Shown in pieces: positions 53,032 to 62,838 of a stretch of DNA of 64,000 nt. Source of the stretch: an uncultured Psychromonas sp. (GTDB lineage Bacteria; Pseudomonadota; Gammaproteobacteria; Enterobacterales; Psychromonadaceae); assembly GCF_947489755.1 (NCBI RefSeq), contig NZ_CANLFB010000002.1, forward strand, positions 62,001-126,000. The letters run 5' to 3'. The position numbers and the translations under genes are program-made. Below the pieces are notes generated by a model. That model had not been told where the DNA came from, made no database searches, and saw only the letters and a program-made list of their open reading frames with translations. How positions within the stretch are numbered: the stretch's first letter is position 1; every line of letters begins with the position of its first letter.

Positions 53032-53478
53032 TTATTGATCTTCCAGCGGCAACCAATCTACGGTCACGCCTGATTGAGTAAACATCTCTTCACTGAGTTT
53101 AATTTTGTCTCCCCAACGCGATAAAAAGTCTTCGCTTTGTGCTGGACAATGCACTGCTTTAATTCCTGTTTGGATAATTTTTGCTGCGCAGTTAGGACAT
53201 GGAAAATGCGTCACCCAAATTTCACATCCACTTAAATCTCGTTTTGCATAAAGTATTGCATTTTCTTCTGCATGTAAGGTTTTGAGTAATTTTATTTCGC
53301 GATTATCCGTTTCAGCACTATCTGAAATTCCTTGCGGGTAACCATTAAAGCCTAGTGAAACAATGCGATTATGTTCGGTGATCACTGCGCCGACTTGCGT
53401 CGACGGATCTTTACTCCATGATGCAACAAGCTCTGCCATTTGAATGAATCGTAAAGACCATTTAGAAATCATATGCAA
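53032..53478 (-). CDS. dCMP/cytidine deaminase-family protein
   Basis: Zinc-dependent deaminase of the dCMP/ComEB type, ~148 aa. The catalytic motifs are complete: HAEEN near residue 68 (zinc His and proton-shuttling Glu) and PCPNCA near residue 93 (two Cys ligands). An N-terminal SKDPSTQVGAVI segment and GFNGYPQG match dCMP deaminases, which convert dCMP to dUMP for thymidylate synthesis. The long version starts at TTG 53478 (AAAAGG six bases before); ATG at 53472 is the alternative. Confidence 0.88.
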   Translation of the reverse strand: MHMISKWSLRFIQMAELVASWSKDPSTQVGAVITEHNRIVSLGFNGYPQGISDSAETDNREIKLLKTLHAEENAILYAKRDLSGCEIWVTHFPCPNCAAKIIQTGIKAVHCPAQSEDFLSRWGDKIKLSEEMFTQSGVTVDWLPLEDQ

Positions 53479-53711
53479 TTTAACCTTTTATCATTAGTGC
53501 GTTGATGTGTCGCATTGCTTTGTCTTGCTCTGCTATGTGTTGATCAGTGTTTTATGCATTGTCGCATAAGCTCTGTTACGTTTTTGCTACTAGCTAACCT
53601 AACGTCGTGAGTTTGATGTTAAGTTTTTCTTAACAACTAATTAAATTCTTTCGAATATATTTAATCTTAGTGTTTTTATATTATCTAATCATCAAAATGA
53701 GGAGGTAATAT

Positions 53712-54662
53712 ATGATAGCTGATATTAGCAAAATACAATTTAATAAACACTTTATTATATTTAGTGTATTAGCTACTTTATGTTTATTTCCTGTTATCTC
53801 TTCTCCTATTGCATTAGTACTTGGGTTTACTGTTGCGACCCTTGGTTTAGTCCCTTCACAAATCGATATTGGTCAGCTGACTAAAAAGTTATTAGCATTA
53901 TCAATTGTTGGTTTAGGATTTGGTATCAATGTAGAACAAGCGATTGAAGCTAGCTCTGCCAATATTGGTTTAATTATAGGATCTATTTTTAGTACGTTAT
54001 TAATAGGTATGTTATTAACTAAGTTATTTAAGATCGATGCTAAGACAGGGCACTTAGTCGCTTCTGGTACGGCTATTTGTGGTGGTAGTGCTATTGCAGC
54101 TGTCGCGCCGGCTATTCAAGCTAATAACGAGCAAACTTCACATGCTTTAGCCACAGTGTTTATTCTTAATAGTATCGCTTTATTCGTATTTCCATTAGTT
54201 GGGCATGCATTAGAGATGAGCCAATATAATTTTGGTTTATGGAGTGCGATTGCTATCCATGATACTTCTTCTGTTGTAGGCGCCGCTTCTGCTTACGGTG
54301 ATGAAGCGCTACAAATTGCGACAACAGTAAAATTAGCAAGAGCTTTATGGATAATCCCAGTCGCTTTTATTAGTGCACTTATTTTCAAAGGTGATAGCAA
54401 AAAGATTACTGTGCCGATGTTTATTATCTATTATTGTGTGGCGATTGCAGTGGCACATTTTTTACCGCAGTTTGATGGTTTATACCAAAACCTATTTTTT
54501 GCTAGTAAACGTTTGCTTGTGCTTTGCTTATTTTTAATTGGTTGTGGAATTACGATAAAAACCATTAAAAGTGCAGGTTACAAACCGATGTTATTAGGTA
54601 TTTTATTATGGGTAACGGTAGCAACAGTCGTTCTGGCTTATATTCAATTTAACCCGTCATAA
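53712..54662 (+). CDS. YeiH/UPF0324-family putative sulfate or anion transporter
   Basis: Inner-membrane protein of the UPF0324 family (YeiH), 316 aa with about ten helices. Family motifs: GFGINVEQAIEASSANIG, SGTAICGGSAIAAVAPAI near residue 115, and SAIAIHDTSSVVGAASAYGD near residue 178. Relatives are annotated as putative sulfate exporters, but transport has not been firmly established. GAGGAGG (53700-53706) is an unusually strong ribosome site. It is a stand-alone gene 66 bp before the cation-channel gene on the same strand. Confidence 0.88.
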   Translation: MIADISKIQFNKHFIIFSVLATLCLFPVISSPIALVLGFTVATLGLVPSQIDIGQLTKKLLALSIVGLGFGINVEQAIEASSANIGLIIGSIFSTLLIGMLLTKLFKIDAKTGHLVASGTAICGGSAIAAVAPAIQANNEQTSHALATVFILNSIALFVFPLVGHALEMSQYNFGLWSAIAIHDTSSVVGAASAYGDEALQIATTVKLARALWIIPVAFISALIFKGDSKKITVPMFIIYYCVAIAVAHFLPQFDGLYQNLFFASKRLLVLCLFLIGCGITIKTIKSAGYKPMLLGILLWVTVATVVLAYIQFNPS

Positions 54663-54728
54663 TATGTCTAGACACTGACTAGGATTCATTTTATGCTAGC
54701 CCTAATTATTATTTAGGGTACTAGGATC

Positions 54729-55580
54729 ATGACAAAAATAGAAAAAAGCAACGATAAACAAAATAACGAACTAAAGCCAGAATCAGGCTTGAGTAGCTTA
54801 GAGCGTCGCTTTTATGAAATTCGCAATAATAAAGTTTTTGAACTGTTTGTTATTGGGATTATCATTTTCTCTGCTTTAATGATTGGTGCAAACAGTTACG
54901 AAGTTTCCTCTACAACACTACAGTTTTTATCGGTATTAGATATTGCCATTACGGTTATATTTTTAGTCGAAATTATTATTCGTTTTATTGGAGAACCCAA
55001 TAAAAAACGTTTCTTCCATAATGCTTGGAATATCTTTGACACCTTCATTGTTCTGGTTAGTTTGATTCCTATCGAAGATAGTGAGTTGGCTATATTAGGT
55101 CGATTAGTGCGTATCTTCCGTGTGTTACGTATGGTGTCTATTATCCCTGAACTGCGTATTCTTATTAACTCTTTGATTAAAGCCTTGCCACAATTAGGTT
55201 ATGTGATGTTACTAATGTTCATCATATTTTATATTTACGCGGCTATCGGCACGACTTTCTTTGCTAACATTAATCCTACTTTATGGGGCGATATTGCGGT
55301 TAGTTTATTAACATTATTTCGGGTCATGACTTTTGAGGATTGGACTGATGTTATGTACGAAACGATGGCGGTTTATCCATTATCGTGGAGCTTCTATCTG
55401 AGCTTTATCTTCTTTACTGCTTTTGCTTTCTTGAATATGGTGATTGGTATTGTAGTGAATGTATTAGAACAAGAACGTCAGTTAGAAGCTGATATAGAAA
55501 ATAAAGTGTCTGAACAACCTACATTACTTGAATTGAAAGAGGAACTTGCTGAAATAAAGGCATTATTGAAAAAGCAGTAA
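54729..55580 (+). CDS. Voltage-gated cation channel, NaChBac-type single-domain
   Basis: 283-aa bacterial voltage-gated channel subunit, forming a tetramer in the inner membrane. S1-S4 voltage sensor is at residues ~36-143, with S4 arginines every third position in LGRLVRIFRVLRM (123-135); pore helices at ~155-245. The selectivity filter is TFEDWTD (201-207), whereas sodium-selective relatives have TLESW and engineered calcium-selective variants have extra Asp residues at these positions. The C-terminus (about 245-283) is a coiled coil with Leu/Glu heptads, as in NaChBac. Ion selectivity could be sodium or partly calcium. Confidence 0.9.
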   Translation: MTKIEKSNDKQNNELKPESGLSSLERRFYEIRNNKVFELFVIGIIIFSALMIGANSYEVSSTTLQFLSVLDIAITVIFLVEIIIRFIGEPNKKRFFHNAWNIFDTFIVLVSLIPIEDSELAILGRLVRIFRVLRMVSIIPELRILINSLIKALPQLGYVMLLMFIIFYIYAAIGTTFFANINPTLWGDIAVSLLTLFRVMTFEDWTDVMYETMAVYPLSWSFYLSFIFFTAFAFLNMVIGIVVNVLEQERQLEADIENKVSEQPTLLELKEELAEIKALLKKQ

Positions 55581-55615
55581 GTTAGTGTCATCAGTAGCGA
55601 TAAAAACAGTAGAAA

Positions 55616-55655
55616 AATTAGAAACAGCGTTTATTAATGTACGCTGTTTCTAATT
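55616..55655 (-). terminator. Strong hairpin terminator, 15-bp perfect stem
   Basis: AATTAGAAACAGCGT (55616-55630) / ACGCTGTTTCTAATT (55641-55655). On the minus strand it is followed by TTTCTACTGTTTTT, so it terminates the small membrane-protein gene at 55658-55816; it may also stop the channel gene from the other side. Confidence 0.8.
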
Positions 55656-55657
55656 GG

Positions 55658-55816
55658 TTATTCGTGCGGTGATTGATCATTTTTCTGTGTGCTGACAAAA
55701 TAAAATAACAATGAAAAAGCCAGTAAAGAAAAAGCAGCGGCAATAATACCATGGCTTAAAATAGCGACGATGATCGATAAGATCACCAAGGTAATGATAA
55801 GTTGTGTTTTAAACAT
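55658..55816 (-). CDS. Small hydrophobic protein, 52 aa
   Basis: The frame from ATG 55816 to TAA 55658 encodes 52 residues: a short basic N-terminus (MFKTQ), two hydrophobic stretches (LIITLVILSIIVAIL and IIAAAFSLLAFSLLFYFV) broken by SHG, and a polar tail (STQKNDQSPHE). A weak ribosome site (GAAG) precedes it. The strong terminator directly after the stop on the same strand supports a real transcript. I do not recognise the family. Confidence 0.6.
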   Translation of the reverse strand: MFKTQLIITLVILSIIVAILSHGIIAAAFSLLAFSLLFYFVSTQKNDQSPHE

Positions 55817-56077
55817 AAATACTTCTATCAGTTGTGTTAAATGCTGTTGTTAGTAGGTTGCTTACGTATGCCGCTTTAGACAAAATTTTAATCTATCGCT
55901 TAGCGAACAGCTTCTATTATTCACAAACTGAGTGAAAAACGATAATACAAAATTGTTCTAACTAATATCAATCTGCTGTAATTAATCTGCATTATTAGTT
56001 TTCTATTACTTATTTCCACAACGAATCTATCTACATCATTGAGTGTCATTCTTAGTGAATGATAAAATAGGGTAAAC

Positions 56078-56374
56078 ATGAAAAAAACTGACAAAAAAAT
56101 TGATAATAAGTTACGCGTCGCATTAACTGAAGTATGTGATATCGCGTTAGATACTATTCCTGGTTATCAATGGATCACGCATACGGTGAAATACGATGCC
56201 TTTCCGGCTTCTTTGCAAATTAGTTGCGGATTTGTTTCAGCAGAGGCTATCGACCTGTTACAGCGCGAACAACAGGATGTGGAGTTAAAAAAATTGATCT
56301 TTAAAAAACTAGCGGTAGTGGACATTAATTTAAAAGATGTGAATAAACAGGTGAAGTTTGTTGTTGCTAAATAA
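56078..56374 (+). CDS. Conserved hypothetical protein, ~98 aa
   Basis: Small soluble protein with no membrane segment. MKKTDKKIDNKLRVALTEVC at the N-terminus and IPGYQWITHTV followed by FPASLQISCGF resemble a family of short proteins found in marine gammaproteobacteria, which databases sometimes loosely label Fis-like. No helix-turn-helix is apparent to me. It is transcribed alone, and its function is unknown. Confidence 0.7.
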   Translation: MKKTDKKIDNKLRVALTEVCDIALDTIPGYQWITHTVKYDAFPASLQISCGFVSAEAIDLLQREQQDVELKKLIFKKLAVVDINLKDVNKQVKFVVAK

Positions 56375-56528
56375 TCTTGTTTGAGTCGTTTTATAAAAGT
56401 TGTCAGACCTTGTTGCTTGGATATGATGGCTGAGTAATTTGGCTTGAATAGTGTTGTTAAGTTTTGGGATTAGTAAATCGTAGGGTTAGGCGCTATCTGG
56501 TGAGAACTTGCTATCAATAAAGTAAGTC

Positions 56529-56565
56529 ACTAGCTCAGTGCGTAAATAACACAAAGAGCTAGTGT
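56529..56565 (-). terminator. Hairpin after the ABC permease operon
   Basis: Perfect 9-bp stem CACTAGCTC (56529-56537) / GAGCTAGTG (56557-56565), 11 bp past the end of the last permease gene on the minus strand. The T-run is poor (ACTTACTTTATT). Confidence 0.5.
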
Positions 56566-56575
56566 TAAGGATTAA

Positions 56576-57532
56576 TTAGCCTTTATAGATTTTTGGATTA
56601 AACACATCACGTAACCAATCCCCTAATAAGTTGATTACTAATACTAGACTGATTAAAACAATCCCTGGGAAGATAGTTATCCACCATGCGCCCGAGAAAA
56701 TGTATTTAAAGCCGATACTGATCAGTGCGCCTAGCGAAGGCTGGTCTACTGGTAAACCTAGCCCTAGGAACGATAATGCAGCTTCTGACATAATCGCATT
56801 AGCGACTTGTACTGTTGAAATCACTAAAATCGGTGATAAACAGTTAGGTAGAATATGACGGAACATAATACGCATCGATCTAAACCCCATTACCTGCGCG
56901 GCTTCAACATATTCCTTTTTCTTTTCAGCTAATACCGAGGCGCGGATAGTACGTGCGTATTGAGGCCATTCAGCGACGCCAATAATTACTACCAACATAA
57001 TAACAGCGTAATCAGAAAAGAACTCAGCACCAAAGCTGGCTTTAAAAATAGCGGTGATAATGATCGCGACCATCATCGTTGAAAATGATAATTGCACATC
57101 GGCAAAGCGCATTAAGAAACTATCAATACGACCACCGAAATAACCAGCAGATAAACCAATGACAATACCCAATACTAACTGCACTGCAACGGCCAGAAAG
57201 CCAATGGTTAGCGATAGTCTTGAACCATACAAAATGGTCGATAAGATATCGCGACCTTGGTCATCTGTCCCGAGTAAAAATCGAGATTCACCACCCTCTA
57301 ACCATGATGGTGGTAATTCAGAGTCCATTAAGTCAATTGACATTAAATCATAAGGATTCGTTGGTGCGATAATTGGAGCAAATAATGCCGCAATCAAGAA
57401 AGTTAAAAACAATGCAAAGCTGAACATCGCCACTTTGTCGCGTTTAAAGTGATAAATAAAGTCAGAGTTTTTTAATTGCTTCCATCGTGATGGCGCAGTA
57501 TTTTGTTGAGTTACACTATTCATTTTATGCAC
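56576..57532 (-). CDS. DppC-type ABC transporter permease
   Basis: Inner-membrane permease of a peptide/nickel-type ABC importer, 318 aa with six helices. The DppC features are the N-terminal OppC domain (SDFIYHFKRDKVAMFSFAL), LGTDDQGRDILSTILYGSR near residue 93, and the EAA loop EAAQVMGFRSMRIMFRHILP near residue 205. It overlaps the DppB-type gene by 8 bp. It is the last gene of the ATPase-binding protein-DppB-DppC operon on the minus strand. Confidence 0.92.
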   Translation of the reverse strand: MHKMNSVTQQNTAPSRWKQLKNSDFIYHFKRDKVAMFSFALFLTFLIAALFAPIIAPTNPYDLMSIDLMDSELPPSWLEGGESRFLLGTDDQGRDILSTILYGSRLSLTIGFLAVAVQLVLGIVIGLSAGYFGGRIDSFLMRFADVQLSFSTMMVAIIITAIFKASFGAEFFSDYAVIMLVVIIGVAEWPQYARTIRASVLAEKKKEYVEAAQVMGFRSMRIMFRHILPNCLSPILVISTVQVANAIMSEAALSFLGLGLPVDQPSLGALISIGFKYIFSGAWWITIFPGIVLISLVLVINLLGDWLRDVFNPKIYKG

Positions 57533-58502
57533 CTTTACCAGTGATGTTAACGGTTGGGTTGACTACGCCGTATAACAAATCAACGATAGTATTTGTGACT
57601 ACAAAAAGAAGCCCAACAAAAATGATATAAGCGGTAATTAATGGGGTATCAACTCGATTAATCGCTTCTAAAAATAAGAAGCCTGTTCCAGGCCACTGGA
57701 ATACCGTCTCCGTTAATATGGTATAAGCCACCATAGTACCAATCTGAACACCACCTACCGTTAGTACAGGTAACATGGTATTTTTAAGGGCATGTTTATA
57801 ATAGATTTTATTCGTTGCTAAGCCTTTTGCTGTAGCAAATTTCACATACTCAGAGCTTAATGCTTCTAACATTTCAGAGCGCACTAAACGGATAAATAGC
57901 GGCAGCATAATAGAGGCGAGTGAGATACACGGTAAGACTAAATGTAATAATCCATCTTTGGTTAAGTAACCCGTTTCCCAGCCAAGTACAGAGAGTGTTT
58001 CTCCGCGTCCGTAGGAGGGTAACCACTGTAATTCAATGGCAAATACGTACATTAAAATAATAGCTGTTAAAAAAACCGGAATCGAAATACCGATACTACT
58101 CAATGTCATGATCAGCTTTGTCCATAAGCTCTTGGGGTGAATAGCGGAATAAACGCCAAGGGGAATGGAGGTCACTATAATTATTAGTGTCGCACCGAAT
58201 ACTAGCTCCATGGTCGCTTGTAATTTATCTAAAATAACGTCGACGGCAGGGCGTTTAAAGAAATAAGAGTTACCTAAATCTCCTTGTACTGCACTGGTAA
58301 TAAATCGACTGTATTTTGTAATGTAAGAATCATTTAAACCAAGATCATCACGTAAAACTTGTCTTTCTGCTTCTGATACGGATTGGCCTACCATTTCTCG
58401 AAGTGGATCGCCTAGGTTATCTTGTATTGCAAATGCGACTAGGCTGATCACAAACATTACGATTAATGCCTGGAAAAGTCGCTGGACCAAAAAGGTAAAC
58501 AT
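57525..58502 (-). CDS. DppB-type ABC transporter permease
   Basis: Inner-membrane permease, 325 aa with six helices; forms the channel together with the DppC-type subunit. MFTFLVQRLFQALIVMFVIS at the N-terminus, LGLNDSYITKYSRFITSAVQ then GDLGNSYFF, and the EAA loop FATAKGLATNKIYYKHALKN near residue 222 are typical. It begins about 150 bp after the binding-protein gene, with a hairpin between them, and overlaps the next permease gene by 8 bp. Confidence 0.92.
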   Translation of the reverse strand: MFTFLVQRLFQALIVMFVISLVAFAIQDNLGDPLREMVGQSVSEAERQVLRDDLGLNDSYITKYSRFITSAVQGDLGNSYFFKRPAVDVILDKLQATMELVFGATLIIIVTSIPLGVYSAIHPKSLWTKLIMTLSSIGISIPVFLTAIILMYVFAIELQWLPSYGRGETLSVLGWETGYLTKDGLLHLVLPCISLASIMLPLFIRLVRSEMLEALSSEYVKFATAKGLATNKIYYKHALKNTMLPVLTVGGVQIGTMVAYTILTETVFQWPGTGFLFLEAINRVDTPLITAYIIFVGLLFVVTNTIVDLLYGVVNPTVNITGKGA

Positions 58503-58525
58503 CAGTTGTTTCCTATAAATTAATT

Positions 58526-58548
58526 AACGGCCCAGAATTTGGACCGTT
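58526..58548 (-). other. Hairpin between binding-protein and permease genes
   Basis: On minus-strand RNA AACGGUCCA pairs with UGGGCCGUU (one G-U) around a 5-base loop, located between the stop of the binding-protein gene and the DppB-type start. It probably protects or attenuates the message so that the binding protein is made in excess. Confidence 0.55.
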
Positions 58549-58654
58549 TTATTTTGATTAATATTGATTGAACAGAGGTTGTTTATGTAGAGGCTTTTAT
58601 CTAGTGACCTCTACATTTAACCGTCTTTATTGAACAAATTTTACTTAACAACTC

Positions 58655-60205
58655 TTATTTAACAACTAAGTCACCAAGGTATGGGAAGTTCAATGCATTT
58701 ACGATAGGTGAAACGTTTAGGTTAGATTTTGCACCCCAAGCAAGATTCTGCCAATGTAGAGGAACAAATGCTGCATCGTTATAAAGTATTTGTTCAACTT
58801 CTTTTAACATTGCAGAACGTTTTGCAGGATCGGTTTCTGCATTCGCAGAGTTAACTAAGTTATCTACTTTAGGGTTTGAGTAATGGCCACAGTTGTAAGC
58901 ACCTTTACCTGTTTCAGCATCACGTGTCATGGTTAAGAACTCAGAGAAGTTTGCTGAATCTTCTGTATCTGAATGCCAACCAATCATCATCATATCTGCC
59001 GAACATTTATCAAACTCTGGCCAGTATTGCGCTTTAGGCATGGTTTTTAAGTCAACAGTAATACCAATTTTTGCTAACATTGATGCCGCTGCTTGAGCAA
59101 TTTGAGCATCGTTAACGTAACGGTTATTAGGTGCCATCATTGATAATTTAAAGCCTTTCTCGTAACCGGCTTCTTTCATCAATTGTTTTGCTTTTTTCAA
59201 GTCGTAACGTGGTACTAAACTTGCGTCGTAACCCGCGTAACCTTCAGGGCCTTGTTGGCCAGCCGTTGTTGCGAAACCTTTCATTATTTTTTTAACAATA
59301 GCATCATTGTTGATTGCGTAAACAATGGCTTGGCGAACGCGTACATCTTTTAATGCTTCGTTTGAACTTTGGTTCATTTGCATTGTAATGATACGTGTAC
59401 CTGCAACTGTCGTTAGCTCGATGTTTTTAGTATCGGTAACACGTTTTTGGTCGTTCGGTGCCACTGGATGAATTAAATCAACATCGCCAGACAGTAGAGC
59501 AGCAACACGTGTTGCATTTTCTTTGATAGGCACCAATGTTAATTTATCAACGTTACCCGGTGAGTTTGTGTCCCAGTAATCGTCAAAGCGATCAAACACA
59601 ACTTTTACGCCTTGTTCACGTGATTCAATAGTGAATGGACCTGTACCCGATACATGTGTTGAAGCAAATGAATTACCATGTTTGATGATAATTGATTTAT
59701 CTGCACCATCAGCTTCACCTGAATAGAATTTGCTGTCCATTGGGAAAAGGTAAGTCGCAGTCTGTAGTACTAATGGGTACGGTTTAAACGACACTAATTC
59801 AACAGTGTAATCATCAATTTTAACCAGCTTTTCATACGGTGAAAATACTGCTTTAAAGTCGGCTGATGTTTTAAGACGGTTGAATGTCCAAACAACGTCA
59901 TCTGCTGTTAGCTTATTACCTGAATGAAACGTAACACCTTTACGCAGCGTAAAACGGAAAGTATTTTCATCTACACGTTCCCACTTTTCAGCTAGACGTG
60001 GTTCAAAATCAAATTCTTTAGTAAAACGCACTAACGGATCAAATAACATGTGTGACATCTGTAACACACCGCCAGAAAGTTGTTCATGCGGATCTAAGGT
60101 TACAGGGTCTGAATCATAAGCAATGGTAATGTCAGCAGCAGTGGCTGAAAAACTTAAGCCTGTCGCTAGTAATGCAATAGCTAACTTTGATTTTAAAAAT
60201 TTCAT
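58655..60205 (-). CDS. Periplasmic solute-binding protein, family 5 (peptide/nickel type)
   Basis: Binding protein of the DppA/OppA family, 516 aa. Signal peptide LAIALLATGLSFSATAA (cleavage before DITIAY); family-5 motif region DENTFRFTLRKGVTFHSGN near residue 80; VSGTGPFTIESRE near 185; the C-terminal NDAAFVPLHWQNLAWG. Ligands could be di- or oligopeptides or other small solutes; the sequence alone does not discriminate. It lies between a fused ATPase gene and the two permease genes in the same operon. Confidence 0.9.
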   Translation of the reverse strand: MKFLKSKLAIALLATGLSFSATAADITIAYDSDPVTLDPHEQLSGGVLQMSHMLFDPLVRFTKEFDFEPRLAEKWERVDENTFRFTLRKGVTFHSGNKLTADDVVWTFNRLKTSADFKAVFSPYEKLVKIDDYTVELVSFKPYPLVLQTATYLFPMDSKFYSGEADGADKSIIIKHGNSFASTHVSGTGPFTIESREQGVKVVFDRFDDYWDTNSPGNVDKLTLVPIKENATRVAALLSGDVDLIHPVAPNDQKRVTDTKNIELTTVAGTRIITMQMNQSSNEALKDVRVRQAIVYAINNDAIVKKIMKGFATTAGQQGPEGYAGYDASLVPRYDLKKAKQLMKEAGYEKGFKLSMMAPNNRYVNDAQIAQAAASMLAKIGITVDLKTMPKAQYWPEFDKCSADMMMIGWHSDTEDSANFSEFLTMTRDAETGKGAYNCGHYSNPKVDNLVNSANAETDPAKRSAMLKEVEQILYNDAAFVPLHWQNLAWGAKSNLNVSPIVNALNFPYLGDLVVK

Positions 60206-60281
60206 TTATAACTCCTTTTATGAAAAATAATGGTCGATACTTAGTTTTTAATTGATGCTGTTTTAATGGGTGTTGTTAATG

Positions 60282-61988
60282 TTAAATTGCGCTTCTTAAT
60301 CCTTTAAACTCAGGCATTAATGAAATTAAATGCTTGCTGTAAGGGTGTTGAGGCTGGGTAAATAATTGTTCACTTTCATTTACTTCTAATAGCTTGCCTT
60401 GCTGCATAACGCCAATACGATCACAGACTTGACGTATTACTGGTAAATCATGGCTGATAAACAACATGGTTAAATTTAGCTCATCTTGCAAATCTTTCAG
60501 TAAATTAAGAATTTGAGCTTGTACTGATACATCAAGTGCAGAAGTTGGCTCATCACAAATTAATAAACGTGGACGCGTTGCTAGTGCTCGTGCAATAGAG
60601 ATTCGTTGACGTTGCCCGCCAGAAAATTCGTGAGGATATTTAACACCAGCCATTCTTCCTAATCCAACATGGTCTAATAGGTCGAATACAATGCTTTGTA
60701 TTTGGGATTCATTGGCTGCTAATTTATGGAAGCGAATAGGTTCAGCAATAATGTCGTAGATCTTCATGCGAGGGTTCATTGAGGTATAAGGATTTTGAAA
60801 TACCATTTGCATTTGACGTCGGAAAGGTCGTCGTTCACGCTCTGATTTTATCGCTGTTAAATCGATTCCTTCAAAAGTTATTTTACCTTCGTTAGGCGGA
60901 TATAAACCAGTAATGACACGTGCAATCGTTGATTTACCTGATCCTGATTCACCGACTAAACCAAAGGTTTCACCTTCGTTTATACTGAAGCTAACATTTT
61001 TGTTGGCTTGAACGTATTCGCGTTTACTTTCAAAAAAAGAGTCTTTTGTGATAAAGCGTAAACTAACATCTTCAACATTTAATAGCGGGCCATCGTAACT
61101 ACGTTGCTCTTCGCTTTGTCCTAGCCAGTGATTTTTAATATCTAAGGCTTGATGTTCTTGCGCTTCTTCGATGTAGCTAACTAACGGAAAGCGGTCTAGC
61201 TTTCTATCTGAACGAGGTACGGCTGAAATAAGACTACGTGTGTATTCATGGTCGGGATCGCCAAGTACCTTGGCTGTTTCACCAAACTCAACTAAATCAC
61301 CACGATACATTACCGCGACTTTATCCGTTACATTTGAAACGACACCCATATCGTGTGTTACTAACATGCAACCCACATTTTTTTCGATACAAAGGTTACG
61401 AATCAAGGTGAGGATTTGATCTTGAATAGACACATCCAGCGCTGTGGTTGGTTCATCTGCAATAATTAAATCAGGTTCACCTGATAATGCGATAGCAATA
61501 ACAACACGTTGGCGCATGCCACCAGAAAACTGATGTGGGTATTGTTTAATACGCACATCTGCTTCGGGAATGCCCACTTGTTGCATTAAGTTAATAGCAC
61601 GCTGTGTGGCTTCTTCATGACTAACATTTAAGTTGGCGTGGATGGTTTCAAGTAATTGTTGTTCAACGGTGAAAAGGGGATTTAATGAAGTCATTGGATC
61701 TTGGAAAATAAAGCCAATTTTATTACCACGCACTTTACGCATTTGTTCTAACGTTAAGCCTGATATCTTTTCACCGTCTAAAAATACTTCACCACCAGCA
61801 ATCATGCCCGGAGGGCTTAACAAATCAATGATTGCGTTACCGACGGTAGATTTACCTGCACCTGATTCACCAACTACACCTACAATTTCTCCACGATTAA
61901 TAGAAAATGAGAGTGATTTTACGGCTGCATGTGTACCAAAGCGTGATGGATATTCTATACGTAAGTCTTTAACTTCTAATAATGCCAT
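60282..61988 (-). CDS. Fused double ABC ATPase (DppD-DppF type)
   Basis: 568-aa cytoplasmic protein with two complete ATPase cassettes that are separate genes in many relatives (DppD and DppF). First half: Walker [15 protein letters not shown] near residue 40, signature [15 protein letters not shown], Walker [13 protein letters not shown]. Second half: [14 protein letters not shown] near residue 345, signature [27 protein letters not shown]. Both keep the switch His (VTHDMGV, ISHDLPV). It opens the operon with the binding protein and both permeases, so one polypeptide can drive the transporter. Confidence 0.93.
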   Translation of the reverse strand: MALLEVKDLRIEYPSRFGTHAAVKSLSFSINRGEIVGVVGESGAGKSTVGNAIIDLLSPPGMIAGGEVFLDGEKISGLTLEQMRKVRGNKIGFIFQDPMTSLNPLFTVEQQLLETIHANLNVSHEEATQRAINLMQQVGIPEADVRIKQYPHQFSGGMRQRVVIAIALSGEPDLIIADEPTTALDVSIQDQILTLIRNLCIEKNVGCMLVTHDMGVVSNVTDKVAVMYRGDLVEFGETAKVLGDPDHEYTRSLISAVPRSDRKLDRFPLVSYIEEAQEHQALDIKNHWLGQSEEQRSYDGPLLNVEDVSLRFITKDSFFESKREYVQANKNVSFSINEGETFGLVGESGSGKSTIARVITGLYPPNEGKITFEGIDLTAIKSERERRPFRRQMQMVFQNPYTSMNPRMKIYDIIAEPIRFHKLAANESQIQSIVFDLLDHVGLGRMAGVKYPHEFSGGQRQRISIARALATRPRLLICDEPTSALDVSVQAQILNLLKDLQDELNLTMLFISHDLPVIRQVCDRIGVMQQGKLLEVNESEQLFTQPQHPYSKHLISLMPEFKGLRSAI

Positions 61989-62159
61989 CTTAGTAATCCC
62001 TTACTATTTTAAAGGGCTTTTGTTCGATAAAGCCTTGCATATTTATACTTTTTTGTGATTTAAAACACATTTATAACGCCCTTTATCTAACTTAGTGTAA
62101 TAATTTTCAATCGATAACCTTAATTTATGTGATCAACATCTACAAACATTAATTACTAC

Positions 62160-62179
62160 TTTTGACTGTTTGGTCAAAA
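62160..62179 (+). promoter_or_regulatory. Palindrome upstream of the ABC operon, candidate operator
   Basis: TTTTGAC (62160-62166) and GTCAAAA (62173-62179) form a perfect 7-bp inverted repeat with a 6-bp spacer, about 170 bp before the fused ATPase start and about 265 bp before holD. The form suits a TetR- or GntR-type dimer site. The rest of 61989-62442 is AT-rich promoter DNA with nothing else notable. Confidence 0.4.
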
Positions 62180-62442
62180 TTATAAGTGATAAATTACCTT
62201 TTTTTATTGATATTTATGATTTTTTATATCAAAAGTTGACTGAATGGTTAATTAATTCAGTTCGAAGATTATTTATTTACTTAATTTTTAAACTACAAAT
62301 ATCTTTGTGCTTTACTTGTTAAGGTTGAGTCTCTAATTAGTTTGAAGGGCTATATAGTGTGAAAGGCTATAAAACTTCGATTCATTACTATTCAATGTTA
62401 TATTCACACTTTAAATCTCGATTATTTTTATTTAGGCTAGTT

Positions 62443-62838
62443 ATGAAACACCAACAAGCAGTTTTTTTACAAGAAATGGGCATTACCCACTGGCAGGTAA
62501 GAAAACCAACCTTATTTAAAACAGAGGAAATGCTTAAGCAATTAAACCTCTCTGTTTGTAAATTATTGGTGGTGTGTACTGAGGAAGATAAAAAGCATGA
62601 GTTAATGCCCGCTATCCTCAGCGCCTTTAATATGAATGCGGATAGTGTTGTTTATTGTTCGCTTGCTCAATTTGAAAGTCAGCAAGGGGCATTGCCTCAT
62701 TTAATTTGGTCAACTATCGGTGAAATAGAAGCTTCAGCAACACATCAGTTGTTACATTCTCCCTCTTTAGCGACCCTAGCCGTCAATGGTCATGCTAAAA
62801 AAGTACTTTGGAAGCAGTTCTGTGCCTATCAACAGTAA
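62443..62838 (+). CDS. holD: DNA polymerase III psi subunit HolD
   Basis: Psi subunit of the clamp-loader complex, ~131 aa (usual length about 135). MGITHWQVRKPTLF near the N-terminus is characteristic, and the C-terminal KKVLWKQFCAY matches. Psi links the clamp loader to chi and to SSB. An in-frame ATG at 62359 would add 28 unrelated residues; the ATG at 62443 has TAGG upstream and gives a family-like N-terminus. The rimI gene starts inside its last codons, the usual holD-rimI arrangement. Confidence 0.9.
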   Translation: MKHQQAVFLQEMGITHWQVRKPTLFKTEEMLKQLNLSVCKLLVVCTEEDKKHELMPAILSAFNMNADSVVYCSLAQFESQQGALPHLIWSTIGEIEASATHQLLHSPSLATLAVNGHAKKVLWKQFCAYQQ

